DNA of 64,000 nucleotides from Gari tellinella (taxonomy: Eukaryota > Mollusca > Bivalvia > Cardiida > Psammobiidae). Of the stretch, positions 39,630-51,161 are shown in pieces (within the stretch, counting starts at the first letter, position 1; the number at the start of each line of letters is the position of its first letter). The stretch spans positions 11,966,040 through 12,030,039 of the forward strand of contig OV277861.1 of NCBI GenBank assembly GCA_922989275.2, in the 5' to 3' direction. The translations under genes were made by a program, and so were the position numbers. The notes under the pieces were generated by a model that worked only from the letters and a program-made list of their open reading frames with translations, made no database searches and had not been told where the DNA came from.

Positions 39630-41372
39630 TTATCCCCTGCCGAAAGGCAGAGGGATACTGTTTTAGGTCTGTCCGTCCGGCTGTGCGTGCGTGCGTTTTC
39701 CGTCCGCAACTGTATCTCCGAAACCTATTAACAGATTTGGATTAAACTTGGTATACTTATTTGTCATCATAGGAGCACCGTGGGAAATCAAATTTTTTTC
39801 AGAAAATTTTAGGGATTTATGAGTTATCTGCCCTTTTTGTGTTAAAAATGCCGTCCGTCCGTCCGTCACGTTTTCCGTCCGCAACTGTATCTCCGAAACC
39901 TATCAACAGATTTGGATTAAACTTGGTATACTTATTTGTCATCATAGGAGCACCGTGGGAAATCAAATTTTTTTCAGAAAATTTTAGGAATTTATGAGTT
40001 ATCTGCCCTTTTTGTGTTAAAAATGCCATATTTAACAGTTTTTACACTCTAGCAACTACAGTATTCAACATATTTTGTTTATACTTGCACACATTGTCTA
40101 TAAGTACAAGTTGTTGCAGGTGTGCAATTATTGTAAAAAAAAGGATACTTGTGACAAGAGTTATCTGCCCTTGATGTACTTAGAAAATGCTAGAAAATGC
40201 TTTATTTTGGTATTGTTTACATACTAGAGCCTATAAATATGCATGGATTTTTGAAAAAACTTTCTTGAATTATGTATGGCTATTAGTTTTCAAACGAATT
40301 TGATTATTGTTGAAAACGGAGAAATTAGTCGTGAGTTATCTGCCCTTGATAAGTAAAAAAAGCCATATTTAACTGTTTTTACTCTCTGGCAACTACAATT
40401 ATGAATGGATTTAAATGATACTTGCACACGATGTCTATAAGTAAAAGTTCTTGAAGGTGTGCAATTATTGTCAAAAAAGGAGACTTGTGGCAATAGTTAT
40501 CTGCCCTTGATGTACTTTGAAATGATAGAAAATGCTTTATTTTAAAATTGTTTACATCCTAGTATCTATAAATATGCATGAATTTTGATAAAACAAATTC
40601 TTAAACTATGTATGTCTATTAGTTTTCAAATAATTGTTATCATTTTTGAAAACGGAGAAGCTAGTCAACAGTTATCTGCCCTTGATGAGTAAAAAAAAAC
40701 ATATTTAACAGTTTTTACCATCTAGAAACTACAGTCTTTAATGGATTTTGATTTAACTTACACATGATGTATATAAACATAAGGGTAGCAATTATTGTCA
40801 AAATAGGATACTATGTGGCAAGAGTTATCTGCCCTTTATGTACTTAGTAATGCTCAACATGGCTTTATTGTTTACATGCTATTGTGTACAAATGTGAATG
40901 GATTTTGAAAAAAAAATTAAATCATATATGGCTATTATTTATAGAATGAGTTCAATTATTATCGAAAATGTGCAAATTAGTAAAGAATACTCTGCCCTTG
41001 ATGAGTTGAAAATGTGTTTACACTCATGACTCTAGTAAATTCTACAGTTCTGAATTTTTTTTAATAATACTTGCACACAATTATAAGTTCTTGAAAGTGT
41101 TTAATTACTGTTGAATTTGAATCAAGAGTTACCTGCCCCTGTCATACTTAGATTTATAATGCTACAAACGGCTTTATTTTTGTATTGTTTAGGCTTTAAA
41201 ATGTACAAAATTGAATGGATTTTATAAAACTTTGTAAAAAGCTTTTGAATGTTGATCTTTAAAGACAGGTGATCACCATTTGCCCCTTCCTCCCACAATA
41301 AAGTTTGCCACTTTCTTCTGGACAATCACTGCGGCAGGGGATATCAGCTCTAAGGTGCTTGTTAAAAAGTTG
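39630..41372 (+). mobile_element. H4: Helentron/HINE-like element, about 160-bp tandem core
   Basis: TTATCCCCTGCCGAAAGGCA opens it, followed by CTGTCCGTCCGGCTGTGCGT. It ends GCGGCAGGGGATATCAGCTC then TAAGGTGCTTGTT. The 5' ATCCCCTGCC is repeated inverted near the 3' end. Core units repeat GAGTTATCTGCCCTT about every 160-165 bp (39822 to 41118). A 170-bp 5' block (CCGCAACTGTATCTCCGAAA) is duplicated. Confidence 0.8.
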
Positions 41373-41893
41373 TCTATGATGCAACAAGTGTTAGTGATGT
41401 GAAAGAAGATGTTGCTGTACAATCACTGGAGGGTGTATGTGAGTGTCAGGGACAGATAGGTCTGATTATAAACATATAGTCTAGAGAACAATTGGGTAAT
41501 TACAAGGCCTGACAGGTTACATGAACAGGGTAATTGCCCTATAGGACTTTCCTGGCATCCACTGTCCTGGCATTGGCTACTGGCTCTTACATGCTTACAT
41601 TATAAAGCATCATGATGCAAAGCCATAATTCACCCCTTAAATTGATGGGGAAAATGAGATTCCGAGATGTTCGTTAACAGTTTGGATCAGATTGGACATC
41701 AAGTAACTCGGCCTCAATTCCATACAAATGAATAGGAGAGTGTTTTAGAATTTAATAAATCAGAAAGTAATTTGAACATATACCAGTAATTGTTTAGTGG
41801 TCAAGGAGTGATAAAACTTATTCAGTGCTAATCAGTAATCATCCCTGAAATGCATAAACTTCCAGAATCTAGATCTATGAGATATGCCAACAA
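41373..41893. other. Gap without recognised feature
   Basis: Nothing beyond a C-type scrap near 41676 (GTTAACAGTTTGGATCAGAT). Confidence 0.45.
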
Positions 41894-42324
41894 CAGTAAA
41901 ACCTCTCCATAACTGCCACTAAGACGTGTTAACCCATTACCCCATAGCCTGTTTCTTAGTATAGAAAATATGTAATCACTTAAAGCAGGCTTAAGGCGCA
42001 TTCTGCTTTACTTTCAACCTGCTTTAAGCTACAAGCTGCAAGAATATACAAAATATTTCTTATGGTGTATATTCATGACTGTATAAATGTGACGTATTTT
42101 CTTCAGTGGAGGAATAAATTGAAGGCGTAAAAATGGGTATTTATGAGGTAATGGGTTAATTATTATGTGTTTAAGGCAGGCGACTGCTTCAAGTAGGGTA
42201 AAAACAAACAGTAAGCTCCTAAAGGAGCTTTCTGTTTTACTTTTACCTTGCTTTAAGCTGTCACCTGCTATTCGTACAATCAATTAGCCTTAAATTTAGT
42301 GGTGTTAATAGAGAGGTTTTATCG
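41894..42324. mobile_element. Family J MITE with family A inserted
   Basis: CAGTAAAACCTCTCCATAAC to TAATAGAGAGGTTTTATCG. The J hairpin (42187-42258) has centre AGCTCCTAAAGGAGCT. Family A occupies 41929-42159 at a TTAA. Confidence 0.82.
41929..42159 (+). mobile_element. Family A MITE nested in J
   Basis: TTAACCCATTACCCCATAGC to TATGAGGTAATGGGTTAA. The left arm of the alpha hairpin is shortened. Confidence 0.87.
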
Positions 42325-42612
42325 TACATTGGCTTTGGATGGTTGTCATAAACAGTGTTTCAGTGTGGACATGTTAATTGAGAGCCATTCTGAGAAGTAT
42401 TGAACATGTCTGGAATGAAGTGCCAAAATCTGAATAACAGCCAAACAAATATATATTTACATACATGTCACAAGTTGTTTACTTTACTTGGTACAAAATA
42501 CACACTCTAATGTCACATGAATTCCTCTTCCTTTTTTCAGCCCCCCCCCCCCCCCCACTGCACAGTGTTGGTGGGGATTGTCATCAGTATTGACTTGTTT
42601 TGTTTGTTTGTT
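42325..42612. other. Gap with poly-C tract
   Basis: 16 C at 42541-42556 directly after TTTTTTCAG; otherwise nothing recognised. Confidence 0.5.
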
Positions 42613-42614
42613 AA

Positions 42615-42800
42615 TTAACACTTTGCATGCTGGGTAATATTTTCATCTGCAAAAATTGCCGTATGCTATTGTTTGAAAATTACGATTTGAAAAAATTCTT
42701 TTCAAAACAGGATTAGAGTGACAAACAGTTTTAATTTTGATGAGACGCTGCATTATGCAACATCTTATCAGTTCTGATTCCGCCGCTAGCGTGTCATGAA
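42615..42800 (+). mobile_element. Family C2 MITE, degraded
   Basis: TTAACACTTTGCATGCTGGG, GACAAACAGTTTTAATTTTG, GACGCTGCATTATGCAACAT, CCGCTAGCGTG. The 3' end is lost. Confidence 0.7.
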
Positions 42801-42989
42801 ATAAAAGTTTATTATAGTAAATGACCTTAAGAGATACACTTTCAAGTACACTGATTGTTATAACTCTCAATCCATAAGAAATTAGAAGTACATTTTGACA
42901 TCTGTTTCTATTTCACATTGAAATTATTCTTGTCTGGTAAACCCTTCCCACTTTATAAACGTCTTTATACCTATTTAACAAAAAATATA

Positions 42990-43520
42990 TATATATAAGT
43001 TCCTCACCTATTCCATAAATCATATAAGTTCCTCTTCATGCTGTCTGTCTGTCTGTCTGTCCGTCGGTCTGTCCGTCACGCTTTTTGTGTCATGCTACAT
43101 AACTCCTGTTCTACTGAAGCTTTTAAGATAAAACTTCATTTATAAAGCTTGACAAGTGGAAGCGTATTGTACAAGGGTTATAACTCTTGCTACAATATTG
43201 TAAGAGTTATATAACCCTTTTCAACATTTTCTTTTCATGCAGATTTCTTCTGTTATACTAAAGATTTTGAAATGAAATGTCTTTCATAGAAAGAGATTGA
43301 TGAGTGAAATTGTCTTGCACAAGGCTGATAACTCTAATGCAGCAATACTTTGAGAGTTATTCCCCTTTTCCATATTTTCTATTTTCAGCATATAACATGC
43401 TTTCCAGATATTTCATTTACTTAAATAATTTGATGAGAGGAAGTGTCTTACATCAATACCATGAGAGTTATTCCCCTTTTCTACACTTTCTTTTGCGGCA
43501 GATTATTTCTGCTATTATAA
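42990..43520. repeat. H5: tandem array after a GTCTGTCTGTCCG microsatellite
   Basis: Three units of about 170 bp share GAGAGTTATTCCCCTTTTC, GAAGTGTCTT and ATATTTCATTT. The TGTCTGTCTGTCCGTC tract at 43050 leads in, as in H3 and H4. Probably a degraded Helentron-like core. Confidence 0.6.
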
Positions 43521-43719
43521 ACTAAAACTGTTGTTCGACTGATGATTACTGGCAGTTGTTCGAGGAACCTATCTATTTTCCTATATAGAAATGGCTTTTG
43601 GTGCCTTTACTTATTCCATATATAAGTTCCTCACCTATTACATATATAAGTTCCTCTTTATGCTTCAACCATGTCCTTTTATAACCTATAAAGAAATGGC
43701 TTTGACATCGTTACATATT

Positions 43720-43823
43720 CAATGTAGCAATTCCTCCTTGAGGAGCATTCTGCTTCTCTTTCAGCCTGCTTTAATCATCTATCTGCCTTCAATCCTGGAA
43801 ACAAGCTATAAAGTAAAGGGTTA
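43720..43823 (-). mobile_element. Family A 3' fragment
   Basis: GAGGAGCATTCTGCTTCTCT, AACAAGCTATAAAGTAAAGG, GTTAA. Confidence 0.55.
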
Positions 43824-43894
43824 ATTTTAACATCCTTATGTTTGTTTATGTATGACTTAAAATGATGTACATATTATGAATAAATTATGTTTAA

Positions 43895-43925
43895 ACTAAC
43901 AGCATCTGATCTGGATCCAAACTTG
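43895..43925. repeat. Family C scrap
   Basis: GCATCTGATCTGGATCCAAA only. Confidence 0.4.
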
Positions 43926-43995
43926 GGATGTATTCATTATAATAGAAGGTAACAAAACTGAAGCACACAGTTGTTTTTTCAATGTACAAAGAGCA

Positions 43996-44238
43996 GGGGT
44001 CCGTTTCATAAAACTTCATACGACAAAAACGATCGTAAGTCAAAACTTTAAAATACGTTTAATTTCTGATTTCTCTATCTAATCCTGTCTTGTGACATCT
44101 CTGTGGAATCGTCTTGAAAAGACGATTCCACAGAGGTGTCACAAGACAGGATTAGATGGAGAAATAAATAATAATCGAGACTTTTATAATCTGACTTACG
44201 ACAACATTTGTCGTATGAAGTTTTATGAAACAGACCCC
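43996..44238. mobile_element. Family G MITE copy 2
   Basis: GGGGTCCGTTTCATAAAACT to AGTTTTATGAAACAGACCCC. Inner perfect palindrome CATCTCTGTGGAATCGTCTT with its complement; TAATCCTGTCTTGTGACAT arms. Confidence 0.88.
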
Positions 44239-44452
44239 TATATTGAGGAAAGGTAAAACTCTATGGCTGATTATAGAACATGCTAAGCCATTAACCCAGT
44301 TTTTTCTATGCCAATCGTTTTACACTGTATAATAATAAAATGCTTTTATTATTTAACTTGAACTTATATACATAAAAAATCGATATGATTTTTTATAGGC
44401 AGAGAGCAGTTTTAGTGGGTTAAAGAAGACACAGATTTAATGGGACAAAGGT

Positions 44453-44952
44453 TTAACCAAATACCCCATAGCCTGATTCTAGTTTTGAAAATAGGTGACC
44501 ACTTAAAGTAGGTTGAAAGTAAAGCAGAATGCGCCTTAACCCTTTGAACCCTAGTCCCGCATATAGGTGTTATTTTCAAACAGTGAACATGTGAATAGTA
44601 CACTTGTCCTATGCAAACAGTGAAGACCCAGATCAGAGGGCTCCGAAAGGAGCCCTCTGATCAGGGTCTTCACTGTTTGTCATAATGCCAAACATTGACA
44701 AAAACAACCCTTAAAAGTTAGAAATGGACTAGACTAAAATGGAAACTGGAATTGTCCATTTAAAGTTTCAGGGAGGAAAGAGTTAAGGCGCATTCTGCTT
44801 TACTTTCAGCCTGCTTTAAGCTACCATCGGAAAGAATATAGAATGTATGTATGATCACACATATTTCTTAACTGTATAAATTTGACCTATTTTCCTCAAT
44901 TGAGGAATAAATTAAAGGCGAAAAAATGTGTATTTTTGGGGTAATGGGTTAA
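44453..44952 (+). mobile_element. Family A host copy with D at its hairpin centre
   Basis: TTAACCAAATACCCCATAGC to TTTTGGGGTAATGGGTTAA. The alpha hairpin is opened exactly at GCGCC|TTAA|GGCGC by family D. Confidence 0.88.
44536..44786 (+). mobile_element. Family D MITE copy 3, at the alpha-hairpin centre
   Basis: TTAACCCTTTGAACCCTAGT to GGAGGAAAGAGTTAA. The host resumes GGCGCATTCTGC. Confidence 0.92.
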
Positions 44953-45744
44953 TGATAATTTAGTCGATAGGCCATATAGACATATTAACACTACCGATGG
45001 CTGATAGCTGCAAGTAGCGCCAGGTATACGTGAGTAGCAGTGTCCAATAATCTATCAATCATAATCAATCATAACTAATCTTTTACAAGCAGTGAGGTGA
45101 GTCTACCCGGGGTGTATATTGTACTACATTAACACATGGCTCGCCTTATGCTATTGGTTTAGACCTGCTTATTGGTGTGTAGCACTGTAAACTGAGCAGA
45201 AGCTATTTATAGATCGAGCCATGTGCTTTTGGGCATGTGCATAGGCTGATCACAACAAAAGGCTGTGGCTCGGGCAATACTAGTGCTAAAATACTTCTAA
45301 AAAGATTTACAGTTATCCATAATTCCCAGTGTTTACGAGGATACAATGTTTAAGTAAGGGTTTGTCTTTTATTTCCTAATACAATTATACCTTGTGGAAT
45401 TGATCAGGCAAACTAATTCAATGTAATAGCAGAGAATTATTAAATCAAGGTCAGTTAAAATTTGTGTGAAATGTTATGTCAAAATTCTCATGATCAGCAG
45501 TCCATGAAAAATGGCCAAGTTATTTATATGATTCCTAAAGTTTGTAAAGTATACATTTAAATACAGTTTGTTACTTTATATTATTACTGGAGAGTTGATA
45601 TTAAAGGTAGGATTATCAAGTATTTCTCACTATATTTTACAGATATTATATTGAAGTAAACAAGCTCTTTCAAAGTGTATACACCTGATATGGTATATTA
45701 TTTATGATTTTGTATCTTCCAGGGTATCATGTCAAACATGTGTC
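44953..45744. other. Repeat-poor gap
   Basis: About 0.8 kb with no recognised repeat or coding frame. Confidence 0.5.
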
Positions 45745-45749
45745 GATAG

Positions 45750-45978
45750 AAATGCAAGCTTAGCTCTTTTCATGCTTAGAGCGGTGGATTCTTGATTATC
45801 TGTGAAAATAGTTAGGATGCTGATGAGATGCCGCAATTACGCAGCCTCTCATCAGGATCCAAACACTCTCTCTGTTTTAAAAAGATATTTAGAAAAAATC
45901 AAATATTAGAATTGTAGCAGACAACAAGATTAGTATTGCAGATGAAAAATATTACGTAGCATGCTAGAATAAGAGCGT
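45750..45978 (+). mobile_element. Family C2 MITE, degenerate
   Basis: CTCTTTTCATGCTTAGAGCG to GTAGCATGCTAGAATAAG; hairpin arms GATGAGATGCCGCAATTACG / CTCTCATCAGGATCCAAAC. Confidence 0.65.
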
Positions 45979-46129
45979 AATATTGTGTGTATTTCCAAAG
46001 CCCTTTACTCAGTACTGTTGTTCTAGTAATGACTATAAAACAGATCGTTATATCGCTCATTTTTTGACTCGTTGAAGGTTGAAGAAAATATTGTCTGCTA
46101 AAAATGCTGTCTGCTTTTATTCTCAAATT

Positions 46130-46270
46130 GACTGGAACTTTCTTTATGTTTGCAGATTAGATAATGAAATGATTGATGAATAGTTTGGATCCTCACCTTA
46201 TGCCTAGTCACTGAGAGTGGATCCAAACTGTCTTCAAAAGTATGAATAATTGTTTCCAGCATTTAAAGCT
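46130..46270. mobile_element. Family C/C2 hairpin remnant
   Basis: AATAGTTTGGATCCTCACCT and GAGTGGATCCAAACTGTCTT bracket a short centre. Confidence 0.5.
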
Positions 46271-46519
46271 GTTTTTGTACAACTAAGTGCTTAGAGGTAC
46301 CGGTCAACAACCTAGTATTAATTATGTATATGTATTGAGCGACTTGCCAGGATTTTACAAACCAATTGGTTAAATTCACCTGTAGAATTTAGATATGTAT
46401 TTAGCTTGGATAATACGGGTATTATTGTTCGGACTTAATGTGCAAAGTCTTGTCAATATAGTTTGCATGTAGAGTAGAATACTACAGGTAAATTCATGTC
46501 AAGTCAAATACCATATAAG

Positions 46520-46665
46520 ACAACTGTTGAACAGTGCACACCCTAATCAGAAGGCTCATTCTGGAGCTTAAAAAAAGCATCAATTTAATTCATGACCCTA
46601 AGTATTTGGACAGGCAAGTTCCTGGGGTAGCAGTCTGATCAGGGTCTATACTGTTTTCCATTTAG
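46520..46665. repeat. Beta-type hairpin split by insertion
   Basis: TTGAACAGTGCACACCCTAA and TCAGAAGGCTC on the left; GTCTGATCAGGGTCTATACT on the right; about 65 bp of unrelated sequence between. Confidence 0.45.
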
Positions 46666-47237
46666 TTTGTACCTTTTGGTCAAATTATTGTGTGATAAAA
46701 GCAATATTGTACAAATTTTGTGATTAATAATTTAGTAAAGCAATTGAACAGGGTTTCCCAATTATCAGGGTTCTTATGGTATAAGCTTGTAGCAGATGTA
46801 GGGTTGACCTTTTCCACTTTGTTGTAACATCTTTTCTCACCTTTAGCTATTTCTTATAGTGTTGCATTCTTCACTGTAATATTTCCCCCTCCATTCCTGT
46901 AAGAAATAACTTGTCATGCCCTGTAAAGATCGAGGCACAGAAAAAAAATTCCTGCATCGAGATTCCTGACAGGTTATCTGAAATTAAAGAAGAAAGGAGT
47001 TTTCTGCGTTACATTCAGCCTACTGTCAGCATCCACCTGTCGTGAAAACAGAATAAGCTATTGCATGGAGAAAGTGATATTTTGATGAAGTTTTATGCAC
47101 AATGTACAAAGGTGTGCCATCTGGTTCCAGTAAGGGCTATTATCCACCCCCAGTAGATAATGATCTTAACACATTACAAGCTTGGAATCAATTCCTGCTA
47201 ATTATTGACAGGACAATTCTTTATAGTGCAGCCTATT
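46666..47237. other. Gap without recognised feature
   Basis: Nothing recognised. Confidence 0.45.
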
Positions 47238-47533
47238 TTAACCCATTACCCCATAGCCTGTTTCTAGTTTTGAAGATAGGCCTGTTTTCGAAACTAGAAA
47301 CAGGCTTATATGCAGGGCTCCAGATAAGGGGTAGTTTTCTGAACAAATTCAACATTTTCTCACTCCTTTCAGTACCAAACTTTATGGTGTCACTACTCAT
47401 TAGAATCGTCTCGAAGAGACGATTCTAATGAGTAGTGACACCATAAGGTTTAATGCAGAAATAAAGGTTTTAGATTTTGAAAAACTACTCTTATCTGGAG
47501 CCCTGCTATGCATATATGGGGGTAATGGGTTAA
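47238..47533 (+). mobile_element. Family A host (no hairpin) with B inserted
   Basis: TTAACCCATTACCCCATAGC to GGGGGTAATGGGTTAA, but the middle is a fold-back of the ends (CCTGTTTCTAG / CTAGAAACAGG). This A derivative has lost the alpha hairpin. Confidence 0.8.
47313..47505. mobile_element. Family B MITE copy 7, nested in A
   Basis: CAGGGCTCCAGATAAGGGGT to CTCTTATCTGGAGCCCTG; perfect CATTAGAATCGTCTCGAAGA palindrome. Confidence 0.88.
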
Positions 47534-47624
47534 GATGGTCATAATAAGGTTTGGCAGTAGTCAGTTTTCTTATGTGAACTCTTACCATGTGCTAGTTGTG
47601 GATATGTGCCACAGTGATTACCTG

Positions 47625-47770
47625 TGCAAACCTATAGGATCTAGAGGAGATGGCGGGTAATGCAGCATCTCATCAGGATCCAAACTGGTTGACCTTCTGA
47701 CCCTGTTTAGAATTTATTTATTTATATAGAAAATTGTACTTTTAGAACAGTTGCAGACAACAATTTCTCC
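47625..47770 (+). mobile_element. Family C2 remnant
   Basis: GCATCTCATCAGGATCCAAA and GACCCTGTTTAGAATTTATT match the C2 3' half. Confidence 0.5.
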
Positions 47771-48099
47771 AGAATTTTTTTTTACTCAGCATGAAATGCT
47801 ACAAATGGAAATGGACAACTTCAGCAACCAACACTTTTCAAGACTCATTGATTTAATATTTCTTGTAGATGTAATATATTTAAACATATATATTAGCCGG
47901 TCTTCTGCTAAAAACTTTTACTTTATACTTATACTTTAGTTTATAATAAGCGATCACTCACTGAAGTAGTAATAGATATCTCGTTAGACTTAGTAAACTT
48001 AGGGTATTATTTTTACTCTGCACTAAGCAAACAGATGTATTAAATTCTGTACGTTGGGATAATTGTCTATCGAGTGATCAGTTGAAGATAGAATAGATT
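47771..48099. other. Gap without recognised feature
   Basis: A 62-codon open frame (47751-47939) is low-complexity and not recognised. Confidence 0.4.
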
Positions 48100-48297
48100 C
48101 AGAGCTCAAGATAAGGGGAGTATTACAAAAATTAAAATATTTATTTCGGCATTAAACCCTATGGTGTCACCACTCTTTAGAATCGTCTCTTCAAGACGAT
48201 TCTAATGAGTAGTAACACCATAGGATTTGGTGCTAAAATGAGTGAGAAAATGTTGAATTTGTTCAGTTAACTTTCTCTGATCTGTATAAGAGCCCTG
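48100..48297. mobile_element. Family B MITE copy 8
   Basis: CAGAGCTCAAGATAAGGGGA to GTATAAGAGCCCTG; CTTTAGAATCGTCTCTTCAA palindrome. Confidence 0.82.
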
Positions 48298-48592
48298 ACT
48301 GACTGTATTCAAAAATCAAGTGATTTAACTGCAGCTGTTTTTACATCAGTGAAAAGAGTCGGGGCTCGTGTTACAGGGTAAACACAATTCAGCCCCTACT
48401 GTGAATGAAGGGATCTGGGGCTCTATGTTGAAATATATAACAAACCAATTGGGTAGCCTGACCGCTGTATGGCCTATGTAACACTATACTTTGACACAAG
48501 TAATGGAGAATATTGCAAGGGTTTTCAATTTAGTGTTAAAATTGGCAGGCTTAAGATTTAGTAAAACGGCCTTGAAAACAACATAATCCCAG
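48298..48592. other. Gap without recognised feature
   Basis: Nothing recognised. Confidence 0.4.
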
Positions 48593-48856
48593 TAACCCAT
48601 TACTCAATAGCCTGTTTCTAGTTTTGAAGAAAGGTGACCACTTAAAGCAGGTTGAAAGTAAAGCAGAATGTGTCTTAATTAAGGTGCATTCTGCTTTACT
48701 TTCAGCCTGCTTTAAGCTTTTATCTGCTAGTATATATAGAAAATATTTCTTTGGGCATAATATTATTCATGTACTACTGTAAAAAATGAAATTTTTTATT
48801 AAGGGAAGAAAATAAATGAAAGGCGTAAAAAGGCGTATTTATGGGGTAATGGATTG
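48593..48856 (+). mobile_element. Family A MITE
   Basis: AACCCATTACTCAATAGCCT to TATTTATGGGGTAATGGATT. The hairpin centre is expanded (GTCTTAATTAAGGTGC). Confidence 0.83.
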
Positions 48857-48892
48857 AAAACAACATAAACCCAATAAACTGTGTTGAAAACC

Positions 48893-48980
48893 AGTGTAGT
48901 AATCCTGTGCAAACTTTAAAGACCACTCTCTGCATGATCATGGGGCTCCTAAGGGATCAAGGTTTGCATGGTCTTCTCAT
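48893..48980. repeat. Degraded beta-type hairpin
   Basis: CAAACTTTAAAGACC, TCATGGGGCTCCTAAGG, CATGGTCTTC; weak pairing. Confidence 0.35.
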
Positions 48981-49029
48981 CCAAAAGTGTAAAAGTCTAG
49001 CATAAACTCAAAGATGAAAAAAAAGTAGC

Positions 49030-49280
49030 TTAACCCATTACCCATAGCCTGTTTCTAGTATTTAAGATATGTGACTACTTAAAGCAGGTTGAAAGTAAAG
49101 CAGAATGTGCCTTAAGGCACATTCTGCTTTACTTTCAGCCTGATTTAAGCTACCATCTGCTAGAATAAAGGTAAAATTTCTTATGATAGAGATTCATCAC
49201 TGTATAATTTGGAACTTTTTTCAACAGTGGAGGAATAAACTAGAGGCTTAAAAAGGCGTATTTATGGGGGAATGGGTTAA
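49030..49280 (+). mobile_element. Family A MITE
   Basis: TTAACCCATTACCCATAGCC to TATGGGGGAATGGGTTAA; near-perfect alpha hairpin (49080-49149). Confidence 0.88.
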
Positions 49281-49339
49281 GGGTTAAAAGTTGTTTACTT
49301 GTAACAATTTGTATGAGTGAATAAAATGAAAATTGGCAA

Positions 49340-49410
49340 TTTGTCATTCTGTCTATCTCAGAAAGATATCTTTGCAGTTAATGTCTATCTCAGAAAGATA
49401 TATTTGCAGT
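49340..49410. repeat. Short tandem duplication
   Basis: GTCTATCTCAGAAAGATAT followed by TTGCAGTTAAT occurs twice. Confidence 0.75.
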
Positions 49411-49602
49411 TAATATTTAACTTTAACCTTGGCCATTATTTAACTTTTGGATGCATGTTCTATAATGGGCCTTATGGGGTATATGTTTGTGAATTCGGTT
49501 AATATAAATATCTTTGTATTGTGGGTATACATCTTGGGTACAGTGCTTCCTCTCTTGAGAGTTGTAACTAGTAAATAAGAATGGGGATCTTTTATAGCAA
49601 GT

Positions 49603-49662
49603 GACTGCATAATGGAGGACAAAAATAATGCAGAAAGCTTCTGTATTAAAATGTCACCTGTA
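49603..49662. repeat. Half L hairpin
   Basis: ATAATGGAGGACAAAAATAA then TGCAGAAAGCTTC; right arm lost. Confidence 0.5.
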
Positions 49663-49912
49663 TTTATAAAACACAATAAGACTGAATTGATATTTGTGTT
49701 GTTAAAGAATGTTTTTACTGTATTATATTATGACTTGACTTGATCCTGAGTTTATTTGTCATCTGCTGCGGGATTAGTCCCAGTAGCTGGGGTAGGCAGC
49801 AGGCGGCTAGAGCGTTATTATGTAAAATGTAATAGTGTATTAGGTTTATGTATTATGTTTGTGCGCAGAGTTTGTGTATCGGGCATGCAATCAGCTGTTT
49901 GTATTGACAATA
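49663..49912. other. Gap without recognised feature
   Basis: Nothing recognised. Confidence 0.4.
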
Positions 49913-49914
49913 TT

Positions 49915-50072
49915 TAACCCTTTCTCCCATAGAAGCGCATTTTATCTATTCTTCCGCTGAAAAAAATATTTTCAATTTATATGAGTATTTATAATCATGA
50001 AAATTAACCATACTATTTCTAATCTAATTAGCAGATGATATCTGAAAGCAGGCTGTAAGTGAAGCAGAATGG
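49915..50072 (-). mobile_element. Family A MITE, 3'-truncated
   Basis: TTAACCCTTTCTCCCATAGA to GGCTGTAAGTGAAGCAGAAT, then joins a C-type scrap (GATTCAAACTGTTTGCAAAT). Confidence 0.65.
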
Positions 50073-50118
50073 ATTCAAACTGTTTGCAAATGTTATCCAG
50101 GTAGCTCTTGGCATGGGT

Positions 50119-50377
50119 TTAACCCATTACCCCATAGCCTGTTTCTACTTTTGAAAACAGGTGACTACTTAAAGCAGGTTGAAAGTAAAGCAGAATGCAC
50201 CTTAGGGTACATTCTGCTTTACTTTCAGCCTGCTTTAAGCTATCATTTGTTAGCATATAGAAAGTATTTCTTATATTGCATATTCTTGACTGTTTAAATT
50301 GGATCTATTTTCTTCAGTGGAAGGCGTAAAATGAAATGAAAGGCGTAAAAAGGCATATTTATGGGTTAATGGGTTAA
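50119..50377 (+). mobile_element. Family A MITE
   Basis: TTAACCCATTACCCCATAGC to TATGGGTTAATGGGTTAA; alpha hairpin with centre GCACCTTAGGGTAC (one mismatch). Confidence 0.9.
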
Positions 50378-50538
50378 AAGTATTTTAGTTTTTCCTGAGC
50401 AGTCTAGAACACAACCACAGACTTGTCATTACTATGGCCCTAAGGCTGCTAGGAAGGTTAGTTCAAGATAAACATCACATCTTCCTGACAAACCCCATTC
50501 ACTAATGTCTTTCTGGTCAGGTTTTTATCTCTCTATCT

Positions 50539-50791
50539 TTAACCCATTACACCATACTCTGTTTCTAGTTTTGAAGAGAGATGAACACTTAAAGCAGGCT
50601 GAAAGTAAAGCAGAACGTGCCTTAAGGCACATTCTGCTTTACTTTCAGCCTGCTTTAAGCTTTCATATGCTAGGATAAAGAAAATTATTCTAATTGTACA
50701 CAATCATTACTAAATTAATTGGAACTATTTTCTTGAGTGGCAAAATAAATTAAAAGGGTAAAAAGGTGTAATTATGAGGTAGTAGGATAAC
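50539..50791 (+). mobile_element. Family A MITE
   Basis: TTAACCCATTACACCATACT to TTATGAGGTAGTAGGATAAC; near-perfect alpha hairpin. Confidence 0.87.
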
Positions 50792-51155
50792 TAAATTTGT
50801 AGTAAAAGGAGCCTGATGGCCATTCAAAACTTGATGTACTGAGGTATATTGATAATAACTGCTTGAAAATAAAAACCTAATTTCTCAATTTTATGTGTCA
50901 TTAAACTTCATTGGCATATTATAGTATTAAGTAAATCTTTGTATGCTATGTAATTTTCATATGGTTTTTGTCAGCTTCTGAGTCTAGTAAATATATTGTT
51001 TTAGACCACAGTTTTGAAGAAACTGAATCTGTTTGCCAAATAGTTTGGTACCAGATAGGGCCTCATATCTAATTGTTTGGCCTGATATCAATCAAATATG
51101 TGCTTGAAACAGTTACCATAAAGTATAATAATTCACTGTCAGCAAATAGTTAAAA
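50792..51155. other. Gap with faint C-type remnant
   Basis: GCCAAATAGTTTGGTACCAG at about 51033 and AATTCACTGTCAGCAAATAG at 51130 suggest an old C element. Confidence 0.35.
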
Positions 51156-51161
51156 GGTATT

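Noticed and set aside
43996..44238. Target duplication for family G
   Set aside because: The bases flanking the GGGGYCC ends show no convincing direct repeat in either copy, so the superfamily was left open.
47102..47428. 108-codon open frame
   Set aside because: Most of it reads through family A and B termini.
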